From: Limanda limanda
Lineage: Eukaryota > Chordata > Actinopteri > Pleuronectiformes > Pleuronectidae
Direction: 5' to 3'
Length of the DNA: 64,000 nucleotides
Assembly (NCBI RefSeq): GCF_963576545.1
Contig: NC_083638.1
Span: 27,352,090 to 27,416,089 of the forward strand
The notes below the pieces were generated by a model. That model ran no database searches. It was not told the DNA's origin and saw only the letters and a list, made by a program, of their open reading frames with translations. Below, one piece after another: positions 20,101 through 33,952 of this stretch. The position numbers and the translations under genes were made by a program. Every line of letters begins with the position of its first letter. The stretch's first letter is position 1.

Positions 20101-22012
20101 AGTGCTGCGGCTGTTGTGTTCTCCTACTTCCTACTTCCTACTTCCTACAGCCTCACATGTCCGTTTCCGTTGTTGTACTCATCTCATCTGTTTGACAACA
20201 ACAGCATCACTCAACTCCTCTGTTGTTTTTTCTTTATGTTTCCACTCATCTTCCTTCCTTTTACCCCCTGAGCTCCTCTGACCTCTGACCTCTGACCTTG
20301 TCTGTCTTATTAGCTAATGGACCGGGGAGACAGCCACACTGACCATCAGACTAAACACAAAGAGACCCACTAGTGAGACGTTAAATGTCGGGACACGTGG
20401 CTAATACTGATCAGCCTTAATAAAAACAGAGATAAACATATAACCCTAGCTTGATATATTTTGTATAGGTATACTTTCTCCTTTTTCTGATCTTAGCAAC
20501 TATGTCAATCATTTTATAATGTTTTATTATCTTTTTTTAAAAATCTTTTTTCATCTGTAACACTTTTTATTTTTGTATTTGTGCTGTAATGCTGTGTGAT
20601 CTCTCATGTATCTGTGAAGTTTCCTACAGTTTGCCTCTAATTTGTCATTTTTCAATAAGTTAAGGGTTTTGTTACTGTGTTTTGAAAGGTGATATATAAA
20701 TAGGGATTATCATTGTTATTATAACAATGCAGTGGCTGCTTTAGGATCTTTGGGAATAACCATATGGTCAAATATCGGTTCCTCCTCAGTTAATCAGCAA
20801 CTTGAACTAAATGGCTCCAGAACCAAAATATTCTTTCTTTCCAGACTACACGTCTCGGCTTAACTCTGAAAGTCTTGTAATTGTGTAGACAAAAAAATAC
20901 GCTGACAGAATCCTGGAGTCCCATTTTAGGCCCGACTCCTTAGGTCACTTAGAGAGCTGAATTGAAAAAGGATTAGGAGCAGAGAAAGAATTAGAGGGAT
21001 TAAAAAAGGATTCTGAGGCTGTTTCACAAATCCATAGCAGATGTGGTGAGAAAAAATGATTGGTTGTAGATGCTACAACTCATATTAACAAGTTTTGTGA
21101 AACATGGCGGCAGGGTTCCTCACACATCAGCGGCCAAACCCGCAGGGGCTCAGGAGCAAAACTGCCTGTGTTCAGAGTGTGGGAGTAAATAAAGCTTGAC
21201 TTCCTTCTTCTCCTGTGTTGATAGTCAGACTCCACTTGAACAGCTTGAATTCTGCTCTGTTAACACCGAACCAAATTGAGCTTGACAGGGCTGCAGGGGA
21301 GCTGCTTCCGCTGTTGTTACCCTTCCATCGTTCTCCAGATTATAAATGATGCTCAGAGATCGACAATATTTAAATTTACTCCTGGAAACAAAACCAAAGG
21401 ACAGACGGGCTTATGAACTTCCACCATGCACACACAGAGACACAAATGCATTCTCCAGCGTGATTGCACATACAGAAGAAACAGGCGGGTTGTTTCCACA
21501 AGGCGTGGATTTGTTTGACATGTTTGGTTACTTTGGAAACGGCGGTCATGCACCTGTGGGAGTGAGGGTCTGTGCAGCAGACTGGTGACAGCCAGTTGTC
21601 CAGAAGGGTGGGAGTGGGGTAACGGATATGAGCTGGCACTCGAATCACTGGAGCTGCCAAACTGGGCACAGCTTCAGCATCAAGGACGCCCTCTGACCAC
21701 ATTTTCCCGGCCTCATCAGGCCGCACCCTTCTCCAGAATCTGGGATATTAACTAGCATGGCATCCAGTGACAACAACAGCCACTGATGGTAACTTGGGTG
21801 TCAGACTTTGGCAGGTCCAGTGACTGTTGATAAAGATGGACAGCATGACAGCTCACTCAAAGTGTAGCCAAAAACTGAATGAACCATTTACATCTTCATC
21901 AGGAGCAGTCCTCTTCCATGAAGTCCATCCTGCTGCACCAATTGGTTTCTACAGCAGCTCAGAATGAAAACATCAGATCAGAGAGGGCCTTTCGTGTTTT
22001 AACCTTTCCATC

Positions 22013-22119
22013 GTTGGCTACACTCTTGGAAGGGGAAGTTGACATGAGGGGAATTCAGTTTGTTGCTATTTACAACTTCATCACTATATGCCACTAAATC
22101 TCATACACTGAATCTTTAA
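22013..22119 (-). mobile_element. MITE fragment, TTAA family
   Basis: Ends ACACTGAATCTTTAA (22105-22119), one mismatch from the 15-bp terminus of the 6829-6987 element. Its interior (CTTGGAAGGGGAAG, then CACTATATGCCACTAAATC) parallels the 17.1-kb fragment. Confidence 0.55.
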
Positions 22120-24040
22120 ATATGCAGGTGAAGGCTTCATACATCAGAATCAGAATCAGATTCCAAGAAAAAAGATGGAGCACCAACAATTAACCAAAGA
22201 CACACCCATTTTTGCAGAAACATCATCCAAGCTATAAAGTCAGCAGTCAACTTTACATCACCAAAGAAGAAACTCTGGCATTTTAACAGTTTGTGCACTA
22301 CTTTCTTGCAGAGTCATCCCATTAACACACGTCAGCCTCTTATATTGCACCAGAGCTTAGAGTGAAGAGCTTCAAATCCAACAAACAGTTTCCATGGATG
22401 CCAGATGTGAAAATAATGTCAGATATTTGTTAGGGCGACTTGAGATACACTCCGCACAACCCCTCTCTTTTAGTGACGTTGAGCAAGGCACTAAATCCAC
22501 AACAAATCTGCTGCTCTGCAACCATGCCTGACCTCTGTCTGTTTACCAAAGTGGATAAATAAGATAATTAAAAGTCTAAGTTTCTTTACAACGCAAAGGC
22601 CTCTTTCTTCTAGAGGGATGTTGAACGAGCCATGCATTTCCCCCCTCCCCAATTAGCTGACTAGTCTGAACCGGATCTAATGATAATTGAAGCAGCAGCT
22701 TTGCCTCACACAGCTCCTAATAGCTTTCTCTTTAATAAATCACAAGGGGCAATCGCTCTTCCATTACCTTCAATCACACTTGCCACAATCACAAACCATT
22801 AAAACTCTGCACTGTATAGATTATACATGATGACAGCAATCCAATCCCTCGTCTTTTCTATTATCTCAAGTAGAACCCTAGGTTGATAACAAATGCCCAG
22901 TGTGATGTCAGCATTTTAGTCACATCTGTAAAAAGTGTTCGATATTCCCTTATGTTGGCAGTCGAGCTGCTTTCTAGCTTTGTTTCACACGTTAACCACA
23001 GCGCTCTCCCCGTACTAATCTGTTCTACTATAGCCATCATAATGCTGAGCTCAGTTATTCCTTGCCACATTATTAGCTTTGACCTTTGCTTGTCGGTTCC
23101 AGCGCTGATACCAAGCCAGGGAAACTCTGCCAGAACCAGAGCCAGAAATAAAGGGGGAACACATGTTGCATTTTATGAACAGTTCAGCCGTGGAACGTAC
23201 ACTCTCATACAGTGACGAATGCAGGTCTTCAGGGACTGTAAAACCATGCAAGGCTCTCCCCCCACACACACACACACATACACACAAACCCTGAACCCAC
23301 TCCCATCCACACCCGCCTGCAGCTCCCTCTGTCCATCTATATGTCACCCCATTCCCTATAGCTCCCTGTTCTCCTCCTCACCTTCATCCAGTGGGACAGC
23401 TCGAAACATATGATCTCTTATTCCCACCCCTTCATTTGACCTGGATCTCCCCACCCCACCATTACCAAATTTGCTGACTATAAACCCAATGCTGTGATTT
23501 GAAAGTATGCTTATATACAGCCTCTCTGAATTATTATCACATATAATATCATTTCCAGGACACATGTTGGGTTGTGTCTCAAGTCATCATTCCTCCCGTG
23601 TTACTGGGCTCATGATTCCTCCTTTGACGGTGTCATCGACTCATGTAGATCATCGCTCAGGATACCTTGACTCCCTCAGTGATACCATGCGGTTTAAGGA
23701 GTGAAGTCCTTTCCAGCTGCTCAGCTCATTTCTGTCCTCAGAGCCTGGAAGTAATTAGGGACCAGTGGTTGTTAACACAGCTTATCAGTGGATTTGTCCT
23801 TTGCTGCACGACCAGAAACGCACGTATTAGACTGGACATCCTGAAACCTGCATGAAAGACAAAAAAGCAGAAAAAAATGTCCTACTTCAGATATGAGTAC
23901 TACTAGATACTGACTTTATTTACACCTGGAACGCCTTTAATTCAGGTTGTGTCTGCTTATATCAAAACTGCTCTATATTTATTTTTCAGCAAAAGGTGAA
24001 AACAAAATGGTACATGGTCTGTATTTATATTGCAGTTTCG

Positions 24041-24160
24041 AGGCTTTGGGCAATTTTGGGTTCGGTATCTTGCCCAAGTACACTTCGGCACACAGAATGG
24101 GGGAGATGGGGGATTGAACCACCGTCTTTCTGGTTCGTGGACAACACAGCTGTTTCCCCA
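24041..24160 (-). mobile_element. tRNA-derived SINE, partial
   Basis: On the minus strand the B-box-like GGTTCAATCCCCC is followed by the teleost SINE body motif GTACTTGGGCAAGATACCGA. The tRNA-like A box is degraded (CAGAAAGACGGTGG precedes the B box). There is no 3' tail. Confidence 0.65.
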
Positions 24161-24924
24161 ACAGAGAGTTAATAAATAAGTAAGATGGTGCAGTGATGTG
24201 GAAATTGTGGTGTTGGTACAGTTTTTACACCGACAGGAAATCAATACCAACAGGAAGCTCAAACCGTCTCCATAACTGCAGGGAGCTGCTGAGAGAAAGG
24301 TGGACTCACCAACATTAGGATTGATTTTTTTCCAACTCTTGCCTTTTGGCTATTGTTGTCGATACATGAGCGAGTTGTGTGCACATATCCTGTGTCACTT
24401 CTGAGGATTTACGGCTGTTTAAGCCAACAACAATGAACATCAAGCAGCAGGCCCATTTAGACCCCATCCCCAGTAAGCCAGCTGAATATACACACACTGT
24501 TCACAAGTGAATACAGGGTACTTCCACAATACTGGTTTAGGATTATTTTTGAAGAGATCTCTTTCGACACTGATCACAAAACAACTGGAAGAGAGTTAAA
24601 GGTCAAAGAACCCAAACTCCCTGAATAGGTGTGTATCACTATTTCCCAAAAGCTTTGAAATCCGCTGTGAATAAATCATTTCCTTGCATTTTTTTGTATT
24701 AAAAATCTATACATTTTCTGCCTAATTACTTTCTCCGAGCATTTTACAACTTTAGTTCCTAAATCTTTTAGACTGATAGTGGCTGTGGATGAATGGAATA
24801 TCTGACCCAGCGGTTCTGTACAGAGCAGTAGGAAGTAGAAGGCATTGTCATCAGCCACTCTGCACTTCCTTTCCCCACTTCCTTTTTCCTGTCTGTCCAG
24901 CGGCAGTCTAAAGCCAGGGTATTC

Positions 24925-24926
<2 letters not shown>

Positions 24927-24981
<55 letters not shown>

Positions 24982-24986
24982 TGTGT

Positions 24987-25030
<44 letters not shown>

Positions 25031-25088
25031 GCGTGTGTGTGTGTGTGTGCGTGTGTGTGTGTGTGTGTGCGTGTGGTTGTGTGTGTGT
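24927..25088. repeat. (GT)n microsatellite, interrupted
   Basis: About 160 bp of GT repeats with TTTG, ATG and GCG interruptions. Cys-Val open frames here are artefacts of the repeat. Confidence 0.97.
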
Positions 25089-26569
25089 TGGTGCAATCTT
25101 ACTTGTGAGGGTACGTCCAGATGATTTTTGGAGTTAATCAGTCAAAGGTCAACAAAAAGATATTTCCACAGATAGTAGTCCTAGAGACGTAATTTAGCTT
25201 ATATCTAACATCAAACTATTCCCCATCTGATGTCACATGACAAGTGATGTCATGAAGAAGTCCGAAGTCAGACATGCACAGTTCAAAAGATTCATTTTGA
25301 ATGTTTCCCCACAGGACTGCATACAGGACCTAAAGATTGTTCAGATAATAACTTACTTATGGTAAGCATATATGCTAAGAATGCTGTCATCGCTATGAAG
25401 TCATAGACAACATGGAACTTTTTCCCTAATCAAAAGCCACTCTTTTCAAGCTGTGTGGAGAAAATGAGAAGTGTTTGTACATCTACTGCATGTTTGGGTG
25501 TGTTTGTTTCTGCCGGTGTTTAGGTTTGGGAAAAGTCCCATTGGCTCCCTTCCCTCTTTATGTCTTCTGTGGTCAAAGTGTGTTTACTGACCCAGATAGT
25601 GCACAGCTGAATGCATGTGTTCTTGTGTCCATGTGCAGGATGTGCAGGGTTGTTAATAAGGTAATATTATTCATGTGAGCATAAAGTGTAACATTTCTTC
25701 TATATGTTTGACATAATACATATTGTCCCCATGGGGGAAATTTTCTTGCCTCAAATGCTGCACACATATAATAGCCTCCATAACAATATAAAAACAATAA
25801 CAATCTATCACTTATATTACAGTAAACAGCCAGTGATGAGAACACATGAAAGGTTATTACACAGCCCCGGCAGCATCAAGCAACACCACTAACAGTTTGA
25901 CTGCAGTAGGCACAAATTAGTTTTTTAAAACAATTGTATTTACAAAATGATACTCCATTAACTTATGCTAAAGGGTAAGAACTCGGGATCAGAAACAGTC
26001 TGTGCTTGTCTGAGAACAGTCGGCTCACATGTTGACTGGCGGCACTGGGATTCATCGCTCCCCGGTTTGAGGGAAAGAACAGATGGATAGGTAGAAAGAA
26101 ATTAAGACATATTTACATTTTCAAGTTGGGTAAGACATTTTCATGATCATACAACTTTGAATATAAGGTTTTTTGACACTGGCAGAATTTACATCATTAA
26201 ATGTATGGACTGTGGAATGGTCACCCCTACATCTGCTGCCTTCCCCCCCATTCATTCTTCTCTGTAAAGAGTTCATGCTCCATAAGGTTGTATGGTCATT
26301 GGATTTTCACTAGCAAGGACCACACCCCAAAAATATGTGATTTAAAGGTTTGAATGGAAAGTGGTATGTTGGCTGTTGAGAAGAAATTAATGGACGTTGA
26401 GTGAAGAGGATAAGGTAAGATGGAATCTCACAGGCTGGTCTGGGAGGATGCACTGGTGACCGCCCGGGCAGTGGGAGCCTCAGTTTTGGGAATCAGGCAT
26501 CATTCAGCCCGAGCTTATTACAGGCCCCTTGACAGTACCTCAAACAAGACATGCAAATGGTTTGCACCA

Positions 26570-26850
26570 GACTGAATAAGAGGCGATGAGGGAGGAAGGG
26601 ATGAGGTAAGAGAGGAAGATGGAATTAGAGTAGGCACAAGGGAAGGAGGATGAATGGATGTTAGAAGGGATGAGGGATGGGGGATGAAGGAATGAGAGGT
26701 GAATGGATGTAAGTAGGGATAACTGAAGGAGGACAAGTAGATTTGGGTCGGGATAAGGGAAGGAAGAGGAAATGATAAAGATAGGAACAAAGGGAAGGAG
26801 GATGACGGGATGAGAGCTAAATGGATGTGGGTTGGGCTTTTTTCCTTTGT
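26570..26850. repeat. Degenerate purine-rich minisatellite-like block
   Basis: Strongly G/A-biased + strand in which GAATGGATGT, GGGAAGGAGGATGA and GGGATGAG recur at irregular spacing (for example near 26650, 26700 and 26815). It probably arose by slippage from a GGA/GGAT-type repeat. Confidence 0.6.
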
Positions 26851-28088
26851 TTATTTCTTTTTTCCTCACTTCAGGGAAAGGGGTTTTGAGGAACCGGACA
26901 CAAAGGGAGCGTGATGGGTTGACTGGACTTGACAGGTGATTAGAGGTGTGGTTGAGGCGAGGCCCTATTCCAGAACACAAGTTAACTTGTTACCTTCAAT
27001 AAAAGTGCACTGTGGCTCGTCCCTGCAGGACACAAATGTTTTGAAGTCGGAGTTTTGCACAGCTTTGACTTTATCCCTCAACTCGAAACTCAAATCTCCT
27101 TGATCACAGAAAAAGAAAGCTCAGTTTTCGTCTCATTAGACCATACAAGTTTTTTCCAATTGTATTTTTGTAGCTTTTATTTTAGACTGGTTTTCTTTAT
27201 GCCATATCCCATAAAGCTGCAGCTCGAGGAGCATCTTTTTCCATTGTCTGTGTCCAAAGCGTCTCTTGTCTTTCTCCTTCAGAGTTGTTGAAGGTCTCTT
27301 GGTGGTGTCGCTCGCTGATATCCTCCGTGCCTGCTCCCTCAGGGTCTGAGGACGAGGCTGCTCCCAGCAGATTTACAGTGGTGTCACGCTCTTTCCATTT
27401 CTTAATGATTGACTCTGCTGGACTTCAAGTGAACTTGGGAATGTTCTTGAATCCATCATCTGACTTGTGCTTCTCAGTCACAGATGAGTCGTTTGGTGTG
27501 AATTTACAACGATCTGCTGAAGCACCTTGAAAATTATAACATGTTATATAGCATGTTCTACTTTTGATATATAATTAATGTAGTGTTTACTTTAAAATTG
27601 GAGGCATTAAAGATTAAATTCTATTTTGATTCAATAACACCAGACAGTATACCCATTGAACATTAAGGTATATGAAAGCATGAAAACATCCAAGGTGGGG
27701 AAACCTATAAATGAATGTACAGTAAGTCTGCTTGTATATGCACGAACACACTTCTGTCTCCTCTGTCGTCCTGCCAGGCTTAACAAAATCTCGCTGCTGA
27801 TTCCCATCAGTGGCTGCCACAGTGATCTAGAGGCTGGGCTTTGTGGGAGAGCTGCTTTTAGACAGAGGGACTGTCACTAGATTTATGCGGCTAATGTCAA
27901 AACAGCTGCTGCCATGAATAGCTGAATGTGGCCTCGTAGTTAATATCCTCATCCAGACAGTGTCATTCAGGAAGTGCTGCAGGTGAGGGTGAAGACAATA
28001 GAAAGTGAACTCATTTTATAGTATAGAAAAACGTCTTTCTTTCTCTTTAAGTTTTTATCTCCCGCCCACACATATACGTACTTAAAAC

Positions 28089-28178
28089 AAACACACACAC
28101 ACGCACACACACACACACACACATGCACACACGCACACATGCACACACACACACATACTCACACACAAACACACACAC
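28089..28178. repeat. (CA)n microsatellite
   Basis: CA repeats with ATG/CG interruptions. It lies about 95 bp before a long (GT)n on the same strand, so the two are mutually complementary. Confidence 0.95.
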
Positions 28179-28274
28179 CAGTTTCCGCTGGCAGCAAGTT
28201 GGCAAAGTGCCAGCTGAGTCCATTCTGAGGCTTGTCTGCCATTTATGTTCCCAGCCCGTCCACAGGCCTTCCCA

Positions 28275-28415
<141 letters not shown>

Positions 28416-28659
28416 CTTCCTGTGCACCAGTCCTTGGCATACATAGTCACATTTCCACACCCCACCTCCATCCGCACACCTTCCCATTTACCCATTCACA
28501 CCGTCAAAGTACGCTACACACACACACAATCGGATTAGAAGGTTAGCTAAACCTGCTGTAACTGAAAGTATGCTGTGGGTAGAGTCTGATGGTGTCTTGG
28601 ATTGTACATGCTCTAGTGAGTTTTGTGTAAAAACAAAACAAGATGTCAAAAATCGTCTT

Positions 28660-28850
28660 CTGGTTCAGGACGTAGGTTTGATTAATGGCTGCTCCATTCC
28701 TCCATTCCATTTGTGCCATTGTCCTTGTGCAAGACACTGAACCCCAAAGTGTGTCTGATTGTTGTACTGGCAGTAGTGTTTTGTTGAACCATCCATCCTC
28801 CCTGACCTCCTCCCTCCATAGACCTTGGATATTGAACCTGACATGACACT
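28660..28850 (+). mobile_element. Degraded tRNA-SINE fragment
   Basis: A GGTTTGATTAATGGC segment (a decayed B-box region) precedes CCTTGTGCAAGACACTGAAC, the body motif shared with SINE copies at 24.1 and 56.3 kb. The extent to the right is uncertain. Confidence 0.45.
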
Positions 28851-31800
28851 GTTGGGACACCTATAGGACACATTTACACTCAGTTTCACAAAGACAGACT
28901 TTAACTAAGGCTTAGTTCGATCAAGTCAGACTTTGATAGATAGACGCTTGTAACACGCGACCAGCACAAAAATGAAAAGAACTAAAAGAAAACAAACTTC
29001 ACACATGTAGAAGACACAGAGTTTGTGGTAAGAGCAGTGACGGGCGCTGTAAACATGATCACGTGATCTCCCTAGCAGAGTTAACACGTCGCTTCTTGCC
29101 TCTGCCTGCTGCACCCGGCTGCTCCACCTCTCGCCTGAATAATGCAGAGGATTTGATGCTGTTGATAATATGTCTGTTCAGAGAACCTCGCATTGCGTTG
29201 AGCATGTGTGAAAGACCAGTCCAGACCCAATTCTCCCCAATTTAGCCAGCAGGCATGTTTGAAAACTGAAGCTGAATTCAGGGTAAATTCAGACTTCTTA
29301 AAAAAAAAAAAAAAAACTTACAAAGTAGACAGAACATATAAGTACTCAACATATTAAGTACTCAAAACATAATACATAGTACAAAATAGTTGCACTCAGG
29401 AGGCACACGGTGGGTTACCTCATTCAACTGATGACCTGTTATATTTCAAAGGTGTTCCTGCCATATGTATCAACACACATATGCCTAATTGCTTTATTGT
29501 GAGTTCTTTTAAACTCAAAATGACAGTGGCAATGTTCATGATTTGAGGAAACATATCATCTAGTAGAATAGTGTCTTATGTAATAGTTGTTGAACACCAA
29601 TGGAGCTCTGAGACACAGATAAAACAGCCTGAATGGCCTGAGATGCATAGAAAACACGTGTTAGTAGCATGAAGCTATCGTAGGCTTTGGTCTTTTCATG
29701 GGGGTTGTTGACAAAAAGAAAAGTAAAGGATATCATCTATATTTTTTATAGCAAATTCACTGACAGGAGCTCATCATTTTCAGAAGGTGAAAACGAGGCG
29801 TAAACATCACAAACTTTGACATTAGGGAAACAATTTTACAGTGAAAGTTTCTTTTATGAAATGATCAGTATTTATCATTTCCTTTTTGCTGTTTAGCTGA
29901 TCCATCCCAAGGTGATTTCCTGGAGGTTTAAGGACTTACAGTGGAATCACGTTGGACACTGAATGTTAGTCATCACGACACCTCAGCAATAAAGTTTGAT
30001 CCAGACAAACAGTGACATTTACTTTCTGACAGGATGTTGGCATTTGTGAAAATGCTTTTAAATCTTGGATGATAAGGGCTGACAGAAAATGTAATGCATT
30101 ATGGATCACAAACATGCACTGAGCTGTAGGATTTAAAATGCAGTTATCTCATTACAAATCATATTAATGGTATCAGTCTGGTAATCAAAGCTTGGCCTCT
30201 CCTTGATGAGTGCAACAACTTCCTCATCTTCCCTCTTATTTGCTAGTGCAAACCCGAAACAGCAGTGACTCAGGGAAAAGAAGATAGACAGTGCAGCAGC
30301 TTAAGACAGACAGCCCTTCTTCATTGCTTGCTTACTTAAGCTTAATTGTTTTACTTAGCAGGATTGGAGATGTCTGAGCTGACAATGTTTACCCAAATAA
30401 TGTTTTCCTTGTTGTAAAAGTCTTTACACCTTAAGCCATTCCACTCTGATTATTTGTCATAGCACAGCATGGCAGCAATGTTTTCAAAGTCGTTTTACTG
30501 TGTACAGACTGTGCTGTAGAAAGTACATACATATTAAAGATAAAGTGTTTACAATACATAATTTTTTTTAATTTGACCTTGAATAGATAAAACCACATTA
30601 GCCCAATCAAGCACTGAAACACAGATGCAAAATATATTTAATTCGAGAAAATCAGATGGTGCTGTTTACAAATGCAATCTTTAACTTTTCTCATTTCTAA
30701 TGCCTGGGATGTTAATAACGCCAGAAACACTAGTATGATGGGTAGGGCAGAGTATTAATATGTCTTTTAAAATATGACTTTAACCACTCCTATTGTGCAA
30801 AACAGAAAGAAAAATAAACTGTTGTGTCAGGAAACATTGAGTAAATCATGTCAGCAGCAGCCTGAGCACCTCAGACACAAAGACAGGTGAGCTGCAGGCT
30901 CTCTGATTTAAACAATAATACAAGAAAAACAAGACAAAAATACATGTTTTGATGTAATCTAAAGATTCCCTTCACGCCACTGTTGCTCTGTCATAAGACT
31001 TGTGTCACCAAAATCAACAGACTTAGAGGAGGACAGAGATGCAGAATCTCAGGTGAGATTTGAGAGTCGCTCACAGCAAATTGTTGCTTTATACTGAGTT
31101 CTTGAAAGTCTATCACATCAAGGTTTCTATCAAATAAAAAAAGTAAAAAATCTGCCTCAAATCAAACAAAAACAAGAAACAGAAAGTTTCAGAGAAGTAA
31201 TATTTGGAAACAGAGCCAGGCTCTGTATGTGTGTGAGCAGACACATTTGCATGGGAATGAGAGTGAGACAGAGAACAAGTGTGCATATTATTTTTGCCAC
31301 CGGACAAACAATGTCCCTATCAACCCTCTGCCCTTGATGCAAGGTTGATCTAACCTGTTGTTGGCAACAGCCTTCTATTTAGAGGACAGATACATCAGCG
31401 TTATTGATCTTCTCATCTAACTCTTGGCTAGAAGGCAAATAAACTCATCCCCCCCACCCCCCACCACCCCCACCTCAACATTTTTTACTTTTTTCTCCAT
31501 CTCAAAATGTCAGAGAATACATCTAACGTTGCAGCAGATTTTCTAGACTTAAAAACGCTCGGGAATTTAAGGTTTTAGCTTTCTTATCCATCACTGGATT
31601 GTTGAGTCATACATTCAAGATGGCGGCTCAGCCTGATTACCTGTGTAAACGATATGTAGAGGGCTCCGCACACGTCTTATTTGGTTCATCAAGGTCACAA
31701 ACTAAAACAAATGACTCACCTGTGCAGAACAAAATGTAGCTTTGTTTTCAGAAATGAACGTGTCAGATGATGAGACTGGTTCTGACTGGTGGTGAAAAGA

Positions 31801-33224
31801 GGCACTACAGCTGAAAGGAAGTGGACGAAAAGAAGAAGCTAAGAGAGAGAAAGAACGATAGACAAGCAAGAACAACGCAGCTCAAGGACACGTCCTGTTT
31901 GTGCTTTTTGTCACTCGTCCAAATATCCGCACTTGAGAGCGTAAGTGGAAATAAATCAGCCGGCGAGCCGCTGTGTGCGAATGTGAATCAGCAGTGTTTG
32001 TGCGTGCGCGAGATAGTAAGAGAAGGAGAACAAACTCATTTATTACAAACGTACCAGACAGATTGAGAGTGAAAAACCATCCGTCATCTCTGACCCCGCC
32101 CCCAACCTGACTCCACCCTACCGAGCCTCCAGTCACATTGTCCCATCTTCAACAAGTACCAGAAACCTGTACGGCCATTATCGGTGACCTGTCTGCACTG
32201 GACAAAGCGCTACATCAGTCGTCCGCCATTGTGCTTTGTTCCATCTTCTTCTGAGCCTTTTTTTAAACATTCATTTGAAAGTGTCATTTAATTTTTCTTC
32301 CTTTGCACTCCATCTATCACACTCATTGGTTTATCCTCCTCTTTCAACCTCCCTTGTCCCTGTGTTCTGCGTATTCATTTAACTCTGTGGCACAACGTAT
32401 TGTGGTGAATGCTAATAGGTTCCCACACTCACAAGGTACAATATAGTGGAGAGCAAAGGACTGTGTGTGTGTTTGTGTGTGTGTCTGTGCACGCAGTCAG
32501 TCCACAGTTCCATTAGCCTGATGGAGTTTCTATTAAATTAGAAACCCTCTCTCTCTTTCCCCCAATCACATTAGTGCTCTTATCTCATTTGCGGAGGTTC
32601 TGCAGGCAGTGAGGGGCGGGGCAGTGGAGGGGGGAGTTATGATCTGAGAGCGGACAGGAAAATGACAAGCCCTTGTAAATACAGGGAAGCAGGAAGGGCA
32701 ATTGATGTGTATCTCCACCATGCATGTGCATGTACTTGCCTTATATCCTTAGCTCAGGAGTTTCATATGAAGATCAAACATTAGAGTAAGTAGCAAAATT
32801 AAATTAAAAAAGTAATTTTAGGTCAGTATGAGGGTGAGGGAGGCAAACGTTTTGTTTAGTATACATTCACAGTTATGCGGATATAATGTGTATTAATTCT
32901 AAAAGACAGAAATTAAATTGCAGGAAATGAGGGGAGCCTGAAAGTCTCAAATAGATCCTGCAACTTACTAAAACAAGACAAATAAGCAAACTCACAAACA
33001 TCAGAAGAACAAACAATATATAACCATGTGTGTGTATTTGTGTCTTTTTACTACCACTTATCCTGGGATGTCCGGACTCCGGCCCGGATGATAAAGGTAA
33101 TGAGTTTGTGGAAACTTCAAGAGATGACTGAGACACGAGAAAAGAGATGGATGCATGGAGACAGACTTGCATATACTGAGACAACATGTCCCTGGAATGT
33201 CTAATTATCAGTGTGTCAGCGGGT
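28851..33224. other. Non-coding stretch, no gene seen
   Basis: AT-rich sequence with an A17 run near 29.3 kb and a C-rich run at 31.45 kb. No open frame of interest and no recognisable repeat family. The 32.5-32.65 kb part is GC-richer and non-repetitive. Confidence 0.45.
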
Positions 33225-33244
33225 TTGTGTGTGCGTGTCTGTGT

Positions 33245-33303
<59 letters not shown>

Positions 33304-33327
33304 TTTGTTTGTGTGTGTGTTTGTGTA
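33225..33327. repeat. (GT)n microsatellite
   Basis: About 100 bp of GT with TCTG and TTTG interruptions. It is the first of four dinucleotide arrays within 730 bp, with the later ones in complementary CA orientation. Confidence 0.96.
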
Positions 33328-33450
33328 GGCGACAGTGAGCCATTAGCCAGGTATAAATTAAGGTCTGCATCAACAGCAACTATTCTAATAATGACTGGCT
33401 TGGCCACAGACAAACTAATGTACCAGTGGCGTCTGCTATGTCCCTTTTAG

Positions 33451-33457
33451 TGTGTGG

Positions 33458-33489
<32 letters not shown>
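33451..33489. repeat. (GT)n microsatellite, short
   Basis: Short interrupted GT array between the 33.2-kb GT tract and the 33.6-kb CA tract. Confidence 0.9.
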
Positions 33490-33490
<1 letters not shown>

Positions 33491-33617
33491 GCTGTGTAAG
33501 GAAACATCTATCCTCAATTTTCCAAGGTGACACTAGGTCGCCATGTGCAGACATCCCTTATAATGCACTTCTGCCAGCGATAGGGTTTCTCTGTTCTGCT
33601 GAGAACTGTGTCAGACA

Positions 33618-33618
<1 letters not shown>

Positions 33619-33659
<41 letters not shown>
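33619..33659. repeat. (CA)n microsatellite, about 20 units
   Basis: Uninterrupted CA repeats, in inverted orientation relative to the GT arrays just upstream. Confidence 0.95.
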
Positions 33660-33661
<2 letters not shown>

Positions 33662-33834
33662 ACATCCAGGTCAAACAGCATCCATAACAAAATACTTGAC
33701 CTCATATACGCTCAGTTAAAACATCTCAAGTGTAATTTGCTTGCTGGTAATAACATGTTGTTCAGTTTGACTTTCAAAGAGGAATTTTTATATTTTCAGA
33801 TAAAGGCCTCCTCATTAGAAACATGTGGACTCAC

Positions 33835-33837
<3 letters not shown>

Positions 33838-33931
<94 letters not shown>

Positions 33932-33952
33932 CACACACACACACACACACAC
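33838..33952. repeat. (CA)n microsatellite, about 57 units
   Basis: CA array with a single phase slip (CAACAC near 33930). Confidence 0.97.

Larger units (their letters stand above)
15806..24040. other. Gene-free region downstream of glo1
   Basis: No open frame here is exon-like or resembles a known protein. It contains two MITE relatives (17.03-17.15 and 22.01-22.12 kb) and short tandem motifs (CCTACTT at 20.14 kb, CTCTGAC near 20.28 kb). Non-repetitive stretches at 18.27-18.60, 19.03-19.17 and 22.63-22.85 kb read like possible conserved regulatory DNA; this is only an impression. Confidence 0.5.
24161..28088. other. Non-coding stretch with GT microsatellite and purine-rich block
   Basis: No supportable gene. 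It includes the (GT)n at 24.93-25.09 kb and a degenerate purine-rich minisatellite-like block at 26.57-26.85 kb. Otherwise it is unremarkable AT-rich DNA. Confidence 0.5.

Noticed and set aside
24845..25137. Cys-Val and His-Thr repeat proteins here and at the other GT/CA arrays
   Set aside because: These are translations of dinucleotide microsatellites with no flanking coding signal.
26540..26980. 146-aa minus-strand frame rich in Ser, Pro, Leu
   Set aside because: Antisense reading of a purine-rich degenerate repeat. No domain and no splice context.
33838..33952. CRISPR-like array in the dense repeat regions
   Set aside because: Pure dinucleotide repeats without spacers, in a eukaryotic genome.
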